A stretch of 64,000 nucleotides of DNA from Colletotrichum lupini (lineage: Eukaryota > Ascomycota > Sordariomycetes > Glomerellales > Glomerellaceae): the NCBI RefSeq assembly GCF_023278565.1, contig NC_064680.1:2294001-2358000 (forward strand), given 5' to 3'. Positions 36,526 through 47,291 of this stretch are shown here, in pieces. Position numbers and translations under genes: made by a program. The first letter of the stretch is position 1; each line of letters opens with the position of its first letter. The notes below the pieces were generated by a model. That model had not been told where the DNA came from and made no database searches. It saw only the letters and a list, made by a program, of their open reading frames with translations.

Positions 36526-39500
36526 ATGTTATCGCGATCATCCATCCTAAGCTATCTGTGTCTTTTATGGCCGACAGTTGTGTTTGCACTCAGTCACGCT
36601 CACCTTGCCGAACTTCGTAATGCAACTACCCAAGTCTTCCACCATGGCTGGGACAACTACATGCGCGTTGCATTCCCAGAGGACGAGGTACGCAAACACC
36701 TAGCATCCGCGAGGTATTGGAAACAGACTGACTTTGCATCTAGTTACGCCCGATATCCTGCACACCGTTAACGCGCGACCCGGCGAACCCCGGAAACTAC
36801 GATTTGAACGATGTCCTTGGCAACTACTCCCTCACACTCATCGACAGCCTTTCGACCCTGGCTATCCTCGCAGGGACACCCTCTGATGAACATACTGCTG
36901 TCTGGGCTCTGCAGGAGTTCCAGCAGAGCGTCGCAGCTTTCGTCGAATACTATGGCGACGGAAGACGCGGGCTGTCTGGGGAAGGGCGAAGGGCGCGAGG
37001 CTTTGATCTTGACAGCAAAGTTCAAGTCTTCGAGACAGTCATCAGAGGAGTCGGCGGCTTGCTGAGCGCGCACTTGTTTGCTATCGGAGAGTTGCCTATA
37101 CCTGGCTATAACCCGGGCCAAACTTTCAATGAAGATGAGGATTCCGATCCGCTGGAGTTGCACCCCATAGCATGGCCAAACAACTTCAAGTACGATGGGC
37201 AGCTTCTCAGACTGGCTTTGGACCTTGCAGAGCGGCTCTTGCCCGCTTTCTATACGAACACAGGGCTGCCGTATCCGAGAGTCAACCTACGACATGGCAT
37301 ACCTTTCTACGTCAACTCTCCACTGCACAAGGTGTCTCGCGATGACCCGGATTCGACTCGAGCGACGAACGAAAAGACGGATACGTGTAGCGCCGGCGCC
37401 GGAAGCCTTGTCCTAGAATTCACCGTTCTTAGTAGGCTCACAGGCGACTCAAGGTTCGAACAATTGGCGAAGCGAGCGTTTTGGGCAGTGTGGAAGGCCA
37501 AGAGCGACATTGGTCTTGTTGGTAATGCAATTGACCCTGAAAAGGGCGAGTGGGTCAGCTTTGACTCGGGGATTGGCGCTGGCGTTGACAGCTTCTTTGA
37601 ATATGCACTGAAAAGCCATATTCTATTGTCTGGCCATGAGCTGCCGAACGTTACCGCCTCAGAGCCACCCACTGATCGGCAGTGGCTCGATCCCAATACA
37701 TTACACGACACACCTTTAACGCCTGAGGAGAACTCTGCTGGGGCGTTCCTGGAGGCGTGGCACCATGCACACGCAGCTATCAAGCGCCACCTATACAATG
37801 ACGCGCATCACCCATATTACATGACTGGTCACCGAACTCGCGGGTACGCTTTCACAAGCTGGATTGACAGCTTAGCAGCCTTCTATCCTGGCTTGCTTGC
37901 GATGGCTGGTGAGATTGAGGAGGCCGAGGAAGCCAATCTACTATATACAGCTTTATGGACGCGTTACGGGGCGTTGCCCGAGAGATGGTCTGTACGTGAG
38001 AGACAAGTCGACTCAGGTATTGGTTGGTGGCCTGGCCGCCCTGAATTCATCGAGTCCAACTATTACCTGTATCGCGCTACGAACGACCCCTGGTATGTGC
38101 ACGTCGGAGAGATGGTCCTCAGTGACATCAAGAGACTGTGTTACACGAAATGCGGTTGGTCCGGCCTCCAGAATGTCGACACTGGGGAGAAGGCCGACCG
38201 TATGCAGAGCTTTTTTCTTGGCGAGACCACCAAGTATCTATATCTGCTCTTCGACCCAGACCACCCGTTGAACAAGCTCGATGCCGCTTATGTCTTCACC
38301 ACGGAGGCGCATCCTTTGATCATCCCTCGGAGAAGAACGAGGCCAACAAAGAAGCAGGAACGCCGCAAACAACGCAGCAGCGTCGAGGTCTACTACGACG
38401 AGAATTTTACGAATACCTGCCCTATCCCAAAGCGAGTTCCTCTTACGGGTTCTGTTCTGGCTGCGCGTCCCGATGTCTTTCACGCAGCGAGTTTCGTCAA
38501 CCTGCACACCATTTCTAACCCACGTAGTGGAGTTGAGTTGATTCCCGCCGGCAAAGGCAGCAATGGCTCGATATCGAGGTACAAGGCAAACCATACTTTT
38601 TTCCCCTGGACACTTCCACGCACGCTCATCCCAGACAACGGCACCTGTGCCGCCCTGCCTTTCAAGCCTACACTAGTCATTGAGTTTCCGGCCAATATTC
38701 AACAGGGCAGCGTTGGGAGCGCCTTCAATAGCCTGTTCGCCAACACTGCCGCCTTCAAGACACCTGTAGGCGTCAGGATCTCTGCTCTGAGTGGATTGAA
38801 AGTCCACTTTGTTCAGGAAGATTCGTTTGATTCAGCATACGATCATACATGGAGGGTCACCCAAGTCAATCATATGCCGCTGGGACGAGATGAGCCAGTT
38901 CACATTGACGCGGACCTCCTGAAAGGCATCTCCGATCCTCTATTCAATCGTGTTCGGTATAATGGCTTTGTCGAGCTCATCATGATGCACGGGGAGCCGG
39001 AAGAGCGTAACGCCAGTGCACCTGCCCCCGCCGAGGGGCTAGAGGTTGAGATTAGTGACCTTGACGATCAAGTTCAGCTCACTGAAGAGGCGCAATCTGA
39101 GCTCGTAGAAGATCAGACTTCCGGCAAAAGTATGAACACTGCCTACAGGTCCATGCTTAAATCCATGATCCGCGCCGTCACCTCTGTCTTTGATCCCACC
39201 AATACCCCGGCGCCGCTCCCCGCTGGTGCCAAGGCAAACTTCCATGTTGAGAGCTACATGGGTGCTTTGGCAGTGGGCAAAGGGGCCGTTCCGCTTCCCG
39301 ATGTTACTGATGCTTCTATCCCGAGTGACGACACCCCTCCGAACCTTTCTTGGCAGACAGTCTATCGAGCAGGCTTCGGGTGTGACGGTCGCCTGCCTGA
39401 CGAAGCGCCTCGCAATCACCAGGTTATTGTCCTGCGCCGTGGGGGCTGCTCATTCAGTGAAAAGATTGCCAACATTCCCTCCTACACACCCTCGCCGCGA

Positions 39501-39782
39501 TCTCTACAGCTTGTCATCATTGTCGACGAGGAGGAGCTCGAGACCAACTATGTGTTCAGCGCTCCTGACTTGTGGGAATATGAGATGATTAAGCCTCACC
39601 TGGACGTTGAGCAGGTTACACCGTCGGGGCTGCGGCGGCCGCACCCCATTGCTATGGTGATGATTCGCGGTGGTGGACCAGAGGCTTATGAGAAATTTGG
39701 CAATGCCCTCGGTGTGGGGGTTCGGAGAAAGTACTTCATTGAGACCCAAGGGCGGAGGGTGGATAACATCATTGTCCTATAA
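36526..39782 (+). CDS. MNL1: ER degradation-enhancing alpha-1,2-mannosidase (GH47, Htm1/Mnl1/EDEM family)
   Basis: Trims mannose from N-glycans of misfolded glycoproteins in the ER lumen, creating the glycan signal read by the ERAD lectin. Two exons (36526-36687, 36744-39782) across a 56-bp phase-0 intron give 1066 residues; the splice restores ...FPEDE/LRPISCTPLTRDP. The start is the ATG at 36526 (good CACCATG context), which begins a clean signal peptide (MLSRSSILSYLCLLWPTVVF, then ALSHA); an in-frame ATG at 36487 has poor context. The GH47 domain spans about 35-500 with the EDEM-typical SGIGAGVDSFFEYALKSH and GHRTRGYAFTSWIDSLAAFYPGLLA segments. A protease-associated (PA) domain lies near 910-1010. 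The C-terminus (DNIIVL) has no HDEL-type signal. In yeast, Htm1 works with Pdi1, whose oxidant is Ero1, and ERO1 is also in this window. Confidence 0.94.
36688..36743 (+). other. Intron of MNL1
   Basis: GTACGC donor and CATCTAG acceptor, 56 bp, with a CTGAC branch-like site about 16 bases before the end. Phase 0. Confidence 0.9.
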
Positions 39783-40941
39783 ACTGGGTAACGATACCGT
39801 CAGAGTAGAAAAGGAGAGGGTGCTACTCCTCGAATGGAGGTTCATGGTCTTTTGGAGCATAGCGATACATTGTATATACGGGTCTGGGGGTGCATGATAG
39901 ATACCATATGTGGAGGAGTTTCCGTTTTGCTTGATCAATTGAAGTTGAATTACAGTTTCGATTTTTGGCCGTTGGAGCAAGTCCGGGTTTTTATGTTGGT
40001 GATGTGAAAAAACAAAAATAAGCCTGAGCATTTGATTTCCTCTGGAGAGCATCTGCTTGACGGACTTTGATCAAGCTTTCTCCACCGATGCGTTTATCTC
40101 TTTTCTTTCATTCTGCGACTTTGTTGCATGTTGTACACTTGAATTGTCCGGGCGGGATGGTGTGATTTTGCATGTTGATTGGCCTAAACATTAAATATCC
40201 GATGGAATACCCGTCACTCTATGATGATAGTTTTCCGCTGACTTATGAAGATGCTGACGAGAACTACTTTAGTCTTTATGGATTTGTTACTGTATGAAAG
40301 TCAAGCTAAAGCTCCTGCCTTTGAACAACAGTAGAGGTTTTGTGGGCCCAGAAGCACGGATGACGCCAAAGGAAGGCAGGACCCCCAAATCAAATTACCT
40401 TACGCAACTTCGTCCTAATATAGTGGCGAGGTTCTAACCAGGAGCTGTCATGCAACGTTTAGTTCAACTTGCCTCAAACTCAAAATCGAACTACCTCTCC
40501 CCAAACCCCATCCCATTAACGGTGTGTCGTGTTTATCGTCTTGCTTCAAGAACACCCTCATTAGCCCGAGTCATACTTTGCTTGACACTGCCGAGCACAT
40601 CAAGGGATAGGACCGATGTGCTGCAAGTGAGCACATCTGGAGGCGCATTCTCGATATCAAAATACCTATTACCCAAACTCTTTCGTCTTGAACCTCGCAT
40701 TGAACAGCACGTCAACGCATGTCTAAGGCTGCGTGATTCGTTCCTCCCTCATCGACCAGGTTTAACACTTCAAGTCTCGTACAGAAATGTACAATAGTGG
40801 CTGCGACAAACATCACACCTAGGCCCTTGTTGTTGATGAGACGGCCGGCTCGGTTGCGACCTGACAGGGTAGCCCAGCCCGCCATACGACGGACTGGAAT
40901 CCGAAGTCATTTCTCCAAAGTTCAACAATCAAATCTCAGCT
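39783..40941. other. Intergenic region between MNL1 and the DNA glycosylase
   Basis: Contains the MNL1 3' UTR and the promoter of the tandemly oriented glycosylase gene. A 115-codon frame at 40450-40797 has no recognisable features. Nothing else is supported. Confidence 0.6.
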
Positions 40942-42033
40942 ATGGAGTCGCCCTTTTTTGATGCGGAGCCTCAACCCAAGGCCGCGAGCTTCAAGGGCCG
41001 ACTTCAGATGCAAGACTTCATGTTCACCCCGACCGGCGAACCGCCCAGCATCAGTAACGCCAGTGCTATTACTGCCAACAACGTTTCTACATCTCCCAGC
41101 AATTCCCCGCGGCGGCCCCTCCGTCGTAGTCCACGAAAGCAGACTCCACTCGGCCCCGTCCCGTCCCCGAACCGAGTCACCAAGCAGACGGCCGGCGGCC
41201 GCACCAAATCGCCAGCCCTCGAGTCCGCTTCAACATCCATCTCTCTCAAAGTCGAAGAAGCTGAACAAGACTTACAAGACATCTCCAACGAACCAAGCCC
41301 AAAGCCAGAGCCAACCGCAAAACCAAAACCAAAACCAAAACGCAAACGCAAGGCCGCCGGAGGCTACGCGCCACCCTCAACATACGCCTACCTCCCCCAC
41401 CTAACCGACATTCTCGCACCAGACCTCCTCGTCCTCTTCGTCGGCCTCAATCCGGGCCTCCGCACCGCGGCCATCGGCCACGTCTACGCCCACCCCTCCA
41501 ACCTCTTTTGGAAACTCCTCTTCTCCTCGGGCATCACCCCGCGCCTCTGCGCCCCGACAGAGGACCGCGACCTGCCGGCGCTGTACGGGCTGGGCAACAC
41601 CAACATTGTTGCCCGCCCGAGCCGCAACGGCGCCGAGCTCTCCAAGGCGGAGATGGACGAGGGCGTCGGAGCCCTCGAGGAGAAGGTTCGGGGCTGCAGG
41701 CCCGAGGTTGTCTGTATCGTGGGCAAGTCGATCTGGGAGAGCATCTGGCGGGTGAGGCACGGGAGGGGTATCAAGAAGGAGGAGTTTCGGTACGGATGGC
41801 AGGACGAGAACGAGAACATGGGTGTCGTTGTGAAGGGGGAGCAGGATGAGGGAATCGAAGGAGATGGTGTAGAGGCATTTGAAGCGTGGGTTGGCGCCAA
41901 GGTCTTTGTTGCTACCAGCACGAGTGGTCTTGCTGCATCGCTCCGCCCGGCTGAGAAGGAGAGGATTTGGAGAGAGTTGGGTGTCTGGTGTGAGCGAAGA
42001 CGGGCTGAAAGAGAGGCCAAAGCCGATGCTTGA
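40942..42033 (+). CDS. G/T(U) mismatch-specific uracil/thymine-DNA glycosylase (TDG/MUG family)
   Basis: Removes uracil or thymine mispaired with guanine, products of cytosine or 5-methylcytosine deamination, starting base excision repair in the nucleus. A single exon encodes 363 residues. Residues 1 to about 150 are disordered, Pro/Ser/Lys-rich and basic, with KPKPKPKRKRK as a probable NLS. The glycosylase domain follows: motif 1 is LFVGLNPGLRTA with the catalytic-type Asn at about 170, followed by the family-typical HPSNLFWKLLFSSG and YGLGNTNIVARPS; motif 2 (NPSG-like in MUG) appears as VATSTSGLAA near 320. The family and fold are clear; the preferred substrate is inferred. It converges on the next gene, with 396 bp between stop codons. 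Confidence 0.94.
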   Translation: MESPFFDAEPQPKAASFKGRLQMQDFMFTPTGEPPSISNASAITANNVSTSPSNSPRRPLRRSPRKQTPLGPVPSPNRVTKQTAGGRTKSPALESASTSISLKVEEAEQDLQDISNEPSPKPEPTAKPKPKPKRKRKAAGGYAPPSTYAYLPHLTDILAPDLLVLFVGLNPGLRTAAIGHVYAHPSNLFWKLLFSSGITPRLCAPTEDRDLPALYGLGNTNIVARPSRNGAELSKAEMDEGVGALEEKVRGCRPEVVCIVGKSIWESIWRVRHGRGIKKEEFRYGWQDENENMGVVVKGEQDEGIEGDGVEAFEAWVGAKVFVATSTSGLAASLRPAEKERIWRELGVWCERRRAEREAKADA

Positions 42034-42429
42034 GGGCAGCGATCAACAGCGGTGTCGACTGCCTGGGGCAGTAACAGCGATTTCACAAAGTAGTAGGGGG
42101 GTTGATGTTTGTCAACGCCGACGTCGGCTTATCCAAAAATGGCATTTCGGCAGCTTTTGGCGCAGGTTCACTCAGCATAGTTTCGGCCAGCTAGCATATC
42201 ATACTTGATTTGATTCGTTCATCAATAACTAATGGTTCATTTTGCCGACCCCAGCGATGGAACCCGTCCCCATGATCATGGGACTCTTCCAGCGTCGTTT
42301 GTAGGGTATCTTGTTCCATAATAAAACTCCAAGAAACCCAAAAAACCAATACAGCCGACCCTTATGCATGTAAACCCATCCATCATTAGTATACAAAGAT
42401 GCGGTCATACATCCAACAACGGTTGCGCA

Positions 42430-43434
42430 TTATGCCGCGAAGACGGTAGCGAGAACAACCACAACAACGGGCCAGAAGCCGAGTGTCTCCACAGCGGTGC
42501 GGAAGGCAGCGGAGCCGACCTCGTCGGAACCGCCGGCAGCGGTTGTGCCGTTGGGCAGGGAGCCGTTGATGAGGATTGTCTCGTTGCCGTTGTACTCGCC
42601 AATGTTGACCACGGACTTGTTCAGCGCGGCATAGCTACCGTTGCCGAGGAGCGAGTTCATGTACTCGGTGCTGTTGTTCTCGTCGCAACCGCAGGGCTGA
42701 TACTCTTGGCAACCGCACAGCACCGGCTTCGTCTGGTTCTGGCGGGCTGTCTCGTTGTAGTACCGGTACGGGTGGCTGTAGGGATACATGTGCGCGCCGA
42801 GCCAAAGACCAGGCCAGAAGGCCAGGGCACCACCGACGAGCAGGAATGGCACCATGTTGCCCCTCCTTGCGCCGGCCGAATAAGGCACCGTCGCGCCGCC
42901 GCCATAGTATCTGCCACCGCCGTATGCTGGAACCGGTCCACTTCCCGTCCTTGTCGATCCCCCAGAGCTATCGCGAGAACCGCCTCTCGACGTGCTTGAT
43001 TTCGTGTTAGTCTGCTGTCTGCTGCTTCTGCTTCTGCCCGAGAACGGCCACCTCCACCGTCCGGTTGACGAAGAAGGGGAAGAAGACGGGGGTCTGTACC
43101 TGGAACCACCACTGCTGCTACCACCACTTTTTGAGCCACCTGATGAACCGCCTTTTGATGAGCTTGATCCTGAAGAACCAGAACCGGATTTGGAGCCGCC
43201 GGAGCGACTGCCACCTCCCGACCGGGACCCACCTGAAGAAGAGCCTCCGCCGCGACCGCCGCCGCCGCCACCACCGCCCTTGCGCTTCCACAGCTTCTCG
43301 TCCTGCTGGGTGTTGTCGCGCTCGGATTTGGGGGCGAGGAATGCGACGTCGGAGCCGTGGAGACCGGGTTCCACGGCGGCGGCCCACGCGGGCGCGAGCA
43401 GCGTCAGCGCGACGACTGCGAGATCTAATCTCAT
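42430..43434 (-). CDS. Secreted/cell-surface Gly/Ser-rich protein with hydrophobic segments (DUF7732-like)
   Basis: A single exon of 334 residues. The N-terminus is a signal peptide (MRLDLAVVALTLLAPAWA, then AAV). Residues of about 50 to 190 form a long low-complexity region of Gly, Ser, Arg and Lys, starting KRKGGGGGGGGRGGG. A hydrophobic stretch near 195-220 (MVPFLLVGGALAFWPGLWLG) could be a membrane segment. It is followed by HMYPYSHPYRYYN and a Cys-rich CGCQEYQPCGCDENN motif, several N-glycosylation sequons, and a C-terminal hydrophobic tail (GFWPVVVVVLATVFAA) preceded by small residues, which fits a GPI-anchor signal. The layout resembles fungal proteins grouped as DUF7732, named from memory. 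Function is unknown; the cell surface is a reasonable location. Confidence 0.85.
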   Translation of the reverse strand: MRLDLAVVALTLLAPAWAAAVEPGLHGSDVAFLAPKSERDNTQQDEKLWKRKGGGGGGGGRGGGSSSGGSRSGGGSRSGGSKSGSGSSGSSSSKGGSSGGSKSGGSSSGGSRYRPPSSSPSSSTGRWRWPFSGRSRSSRQQTNTKSSTSRGGSRDSSGGSTRTGSGPVPAYGGGRYYGGGATVPYSAGARRGNMVPFLLVGGALAFWPGLWLGAHMYPYSHPYRYYNETARQNQTKPVLCGCQEYQPCGCDENNSTEYMNSLLGNGSYAALNKSVVNIGEYNGNETILINGSLPNGTTAAGGSDEVGSAAFRTAVETLGFWPVVVVVLATVFAA

Positions 43435-45687
43435 TTCCGATTTCGGTGGGATGTGTTTTGCTAGGCCCGGCTATTCGGTAGGAAAGAAAGTAGGTGTGTA
43501 TGCGTCGCTGATCGAAATGCGACGCTGCAAAAATGCCAATCTACAGTAAGCGATAAGGCCGTGCAAGTCTCGTGTGCGACTCGAAAGTGATTAGGCCAAA
43601 GGTTGAAATTGGTATGAGCAAGATGCAAGATTGAAGAAGGTTGCAGGAATTGGCGGAAGTGGGAGCGAGTGGAATTTTGTCTCTTTCCCGTTTCAAGAGT
43701 GATGGGCAGGGCGTGTCAGAGTGCCAAGAGATTCTAAGTGTGACGGTCTATCCACACTGGCAGGGATGCTCGGACTGGTCCAATATGCCGTCAGACGATG
43801 GGCTATGTGATGTGTAATGGACTGTGTGGTCTGGTTGCCACCACACTACCAAGTATGACGGAGGGCCGGAAGAATTGGTACGCTCTGAAAGTTGTGTGGT
43901 TGCTTTCCTTGTCCTCCTTCCGCTCTGAACAGCTTGGCTGTGTTCGGTAGGATTTGGGTAAAGACGGAGTTCGGTTTACCGGTAAGGTAAGGAAGGTACT
44001 TTGGGATCGGCGCAGTAAGAGTTTCCTGGGTGTATGCGGCGGTTGGAATGCGCGATGAAGTCAGGCCGTTGAAAGAAGGATTGGGGTCGGTGCGTGTCTT
44101 TCTTGGGATGTAGGGGTGCCGCAGTCTATGATGCAAGCAGGGGCGTTGCCTGTCGCTTGGTAAAGTTGGTAAAGTAAGAAGGCTCTTTGGTTCTTTTGGT
44201 GAGAGGGTGTTCTCGAAGGTCTTGAAAGGAACGATGACGAGGGGGAAGGCGGAAGCCTTGGATATCTTTATAACTCCAGAAAGTGAAGGCAGCATCAGCA
44301 TGCTGCTTGCCTTTTTCAACTTAAATCATGATAGGCAGGCAATAAGCATTTGGTAAAGCCAAAAGGTTGCGGCACAGCCGTTTGATCCTTCCTATGGATC
44401 CGCCTCCCATCGTAAACCTCACCGTAGGCTGTTTCTCTTTAGAAAATCCATGGCTGGCGCCCCCTGAGCCCTGACATAAGCTTCGGAGACGGCGTTTTCT
44501 TATGCACCACCAAGGCACCGAGCATCGATTGCGATGGTACACGATCCACAGTTTACAAGATATCAAAAAACATACCGACAAACGCAGTTGCTCACCGCAC
44601 ACCGCCGCCCGTTTGCAGTCACCAAGGTCGTTTCCAGCAGGGTATCTACATAAAGAGTGAGCCCTCTGTGCCTCCCTTGAAAGTAAAGTGGAAAGAAGCT
44701 ACGCCACGAACCGCGATGGATGATCGCCTGTCTAGTTCAATAGATCATCCCTTGCGCCGTTTGGTTCTTATTACCGCCTTGCCGCCTCTCTACGGAATCG
44801 ACAAAATCGAATAAGTAATTAGAAATCTAGTGAGCGAGAATCTCCAGCAGAGCAAAGTCGGGCGATGCTAAAAGGACTAGCTTGGGGACTTGGAGCAAGC
44901 TTGAAAGGTACCTTGGCACACAGCCATCCGCCCGCCACTACACAAGTTTCTGCCTAATAAGAGCCCTGGGATGACAATGTTCCCACCCATCTCGCTTATT
45001 CAAGCTTATTCGATGCTGTGGTTGTCACGTTCAGCAATGACTCCAATAGGTTGATTGAGGCTGTGCATGCAGTGCATCACATTCCGCCCGCCCCAGTTGG
45101 CGGAGCGGACAGCTCACACTTGCTCGCCTCTCATCTCAATTTCGTCACTCACTGGTCAACGTGCCTGCTATCGGAACGAGGTCTCATCACGGGCAATCGT
45201 ACCCTCTCACTCTAACTCCCATGATCTGACTTGCTCACCGGCCTTGTTGCATCACGGTCATACTGGTCATACTGGTCATACTGGTACTAGCAGTACAATC
45301 AATGTAGCCTATCAGTGCCAGACCTTCATACCCCAGAGACAACACTGAGGTGAAACTTTTGGCCCCATATTCTTCAGCATTGCTTCTCTCGTCCCTGGAT
45401 GCCTCGCGAGTTGCCTTGCGCCACTTTTCCGAACCTTTCGGACCTCGTGCTTCCTGCATAGTATTGTTGCCTCCACAATCGGGCGGACACCTCAAACCCC
45501 CTCGCATCAATACAGGCTCACTCGATTCAACTCATCACACCGATGTGCGGGTCTCGTCTACTCTGATTCAATTTGTCTGACCAAAGTCTTCTTTCTTATT
45601 ACCCTTATACCCGCGTCCTACCTACCCCTTCGGTCTCGGTCAGACTGGAAACCAAAGGTTCAAAGGAAACCAGAAAAGGCCTTGAAC
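43435..45687. other. Divergent intergenic region, no gene supported
   Basis: 2.25 kb between the divergently transcribed Gly/Ser-rich protein and the ANCHR-like gene. A 157-codon minus frame at 43846-44319 has no recognisable motif or composition bias. TACC/GGTA-rich stretches occur at 43978-43998 and 44156-44182. Both promoters should lie here. Confidence 0.55.
45256..45285 (+). repeat. (GGTCATACT)3 nonamer tandem repeat
   Basis: Three perfect copies of a nine-base unit plus a partial GGT, about 400 bp upstream of the ANCHR-like start codon. Confidence 0.9.
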
Positions 45688-47059
45688 ATGAGCGGCCCCG
45701 ACAAGAGTCTGCTAGACCGCTTGAGCGCGCTGAAAGGCGGCAGTCCCGGAGTGTCATTGGACAGGTCATCAAAGTAAATAAGAAGAAAAGACCACCGGCA
45801 TCTTCGGGACCACCAATTTGCTAAGGTTTTCTATCACAAGTGCCCTGAATGTCTCCCTCACGGGCATCGAGCCAGCAAAGCCGCCCTCGAGGGAGGATGC
45901 ACTGGCCGCTCGGTTGAGGTCTCTGAGAAACACACCCGAGCGCGAGGAACCGCCCCAGCAGTCCGCAAAGGTCACCACACCAGCGAGCTCTCGTCTCGGT
46001 CAGCAGTCTCCGGCGTCCCCATCTCGGGCATGGTCCCACACGGGCGGACCACAAGCAGCAGCACCGCCCCAGTCCCAGCCGCAGCAGCAGCATCAGTCCT
46101 CGAGATCGCCCGCGCCGTCGTCCACCACCGCTCCGGCTCCGGCGGCTCCGACGGCAGAAGCGGGGGATGATGACGTCGATCCCCTCCTTCAAACAGATGA
46201 CCAGACACTCGAGGCTCTGCTCAGCGATGAGGACCTTAGTGGTGGTGCGCCGCAGCAGTGGCAATCCGACCACAAAGATGAGTCCGCCAGGGTCAACGCC
46301 CTTCTAGAAGAACTCTCGAAGACTTCGGTGGACCCATCCCGGGGCAATGGGCAGGACAACTCCGATGATGATGATGACTCGGATGGCGGGGAAATGGGCC
46401 GCGAGGTGAATGACCTGCTCTCACAGGCTCTAGAGGAGGCGAAGTACAACTCTCGGCGTGAGCCCATTCCACCAACGCCGGGCGATGGGGGCCAAGGTAC
46501 CTCGCAGGAAGCAGATCATCAAGGTGTAGGTGATGGTGACACGGAGCTGTCCCTCCCCTCGGTTCCTTCGACTATCGCAGCTCCCAAAGCAGACAACGAA
46601 GCCCAAGGCGGCGGGGGCAGCGGCCTCCTCGACCTAGGACTTCCCTCCGTCCCATCCAGCGCTCCCAAGCACGCCGCCGCATCAGACTTTGACAACGACA
46701 TCGCGGCCCGCATGGCCGCGCTCAGCGGTCTCGGGCGACCCTCGTCAGACGGCGGCGGCGGCGGCGGCATGGGTCTACCCTCCGTACCGACCTTCCAGCC
46801 CGCAGACCGCTCTGTGAAGCAGAAGCGGCTGACTTCCAAGACCGGCTACACCGACGAGGATGCCGCGACGTGGTGTACGGTCTGCCTGGAGGACGGCACG
46901 CTGCAGTGCCTGGGCTGCGAGGACGTCTACTGCACCAGGTGCTGGCACGAGATGCACGTCGGCCCGGCGGCGGCCTTTGATGACCGGACGCACAAGGCTG
47001 TTCGGTTTGTCAAGCCGGGTAAGGATAGCGAAAGACGGGTTATGCTGGGAGCGTCATGA
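45688..47059 (+). CDS. ANCHR-like protein (abscission/NoCut checkpoint regulator family) with C-terminal zinc finger
   Basis: Two exons (45688-45773, 45841-47059) give 434 residues. Exon 1 supplies MSGPDKSLLDRLSALKGG, the start expected for fungal members of this family; exon 2 continues ALNVSLTG and then REDALAARLRSLR, which resembles the MIM1-type helix that binds the Vps4 MIT domain in animal ANCHR/ZFYVE19. The middle is disordered, Pro/Gln/Ser/Asp-rich, with an acidic patch (DNSDDDDDSDGG). The C-terminus (about 365-425) is a compact Cys/His module (WCTVCLEDGTLQCLGCEDVY, then CTRCWHEMH) ending HKAVRF, likely binding two zinc ions. In animals ANCHR delays cytokinetic abscission by sequestering Vps4; whether the fungal protein acts at the septum is inference. 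It converges on LMBD1, with 232 bp between stops. Confidence 0.85.
45774..45840 (+). other. Intron of the ANCHR-like gene
   Basis: GTAAAT donor and ATCACAAG acceptor, 67 bp, with a GCTAAG branch-like site. An Asn codon is split 2+1. An alternative donor at GGACAG/GTCATC would not restore the frame with the same acceptor. Confidence 0.75.
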
Positions 47060-47291
47060 GGAGAACCTGTAAACAATGTTTGTGCATTCTGTGTCGCTTA
47101 AAGGACAAATAAAAGACTACCGACCCAGCCCGTTCCCTTCCTGTCATCGTGTGTGTGCCTTGACCCATGTTTCAATACAAAATTCCACGCTTCCCATACC
47201 GTCAATGATATGCAATGTGCTTGTTTTACAACCCTTTCCCGTATATGCTCGGCACGATACTTCTGTTATCAAGGGTATTCCTACGACTCAA
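47060..47291. terminator. Convergent 3' region between the ANCHR-like and LMBD1 genes
   Basis: The 232 bp between two facing stop codons must hold both 3' UTRs and poly(A) sites. AATAAAAG at 47106-47113 is a candidate poly(A) signal for the plus-strand gene. Confidence 0.45.

Noticed and set aside
43846..44319. 157-codon minus-strand frame between the Gly/Ser-rich and ANCHR-like genes
   Set aside because: No domain or signal peptide; composition looks like translated promoter DNA.
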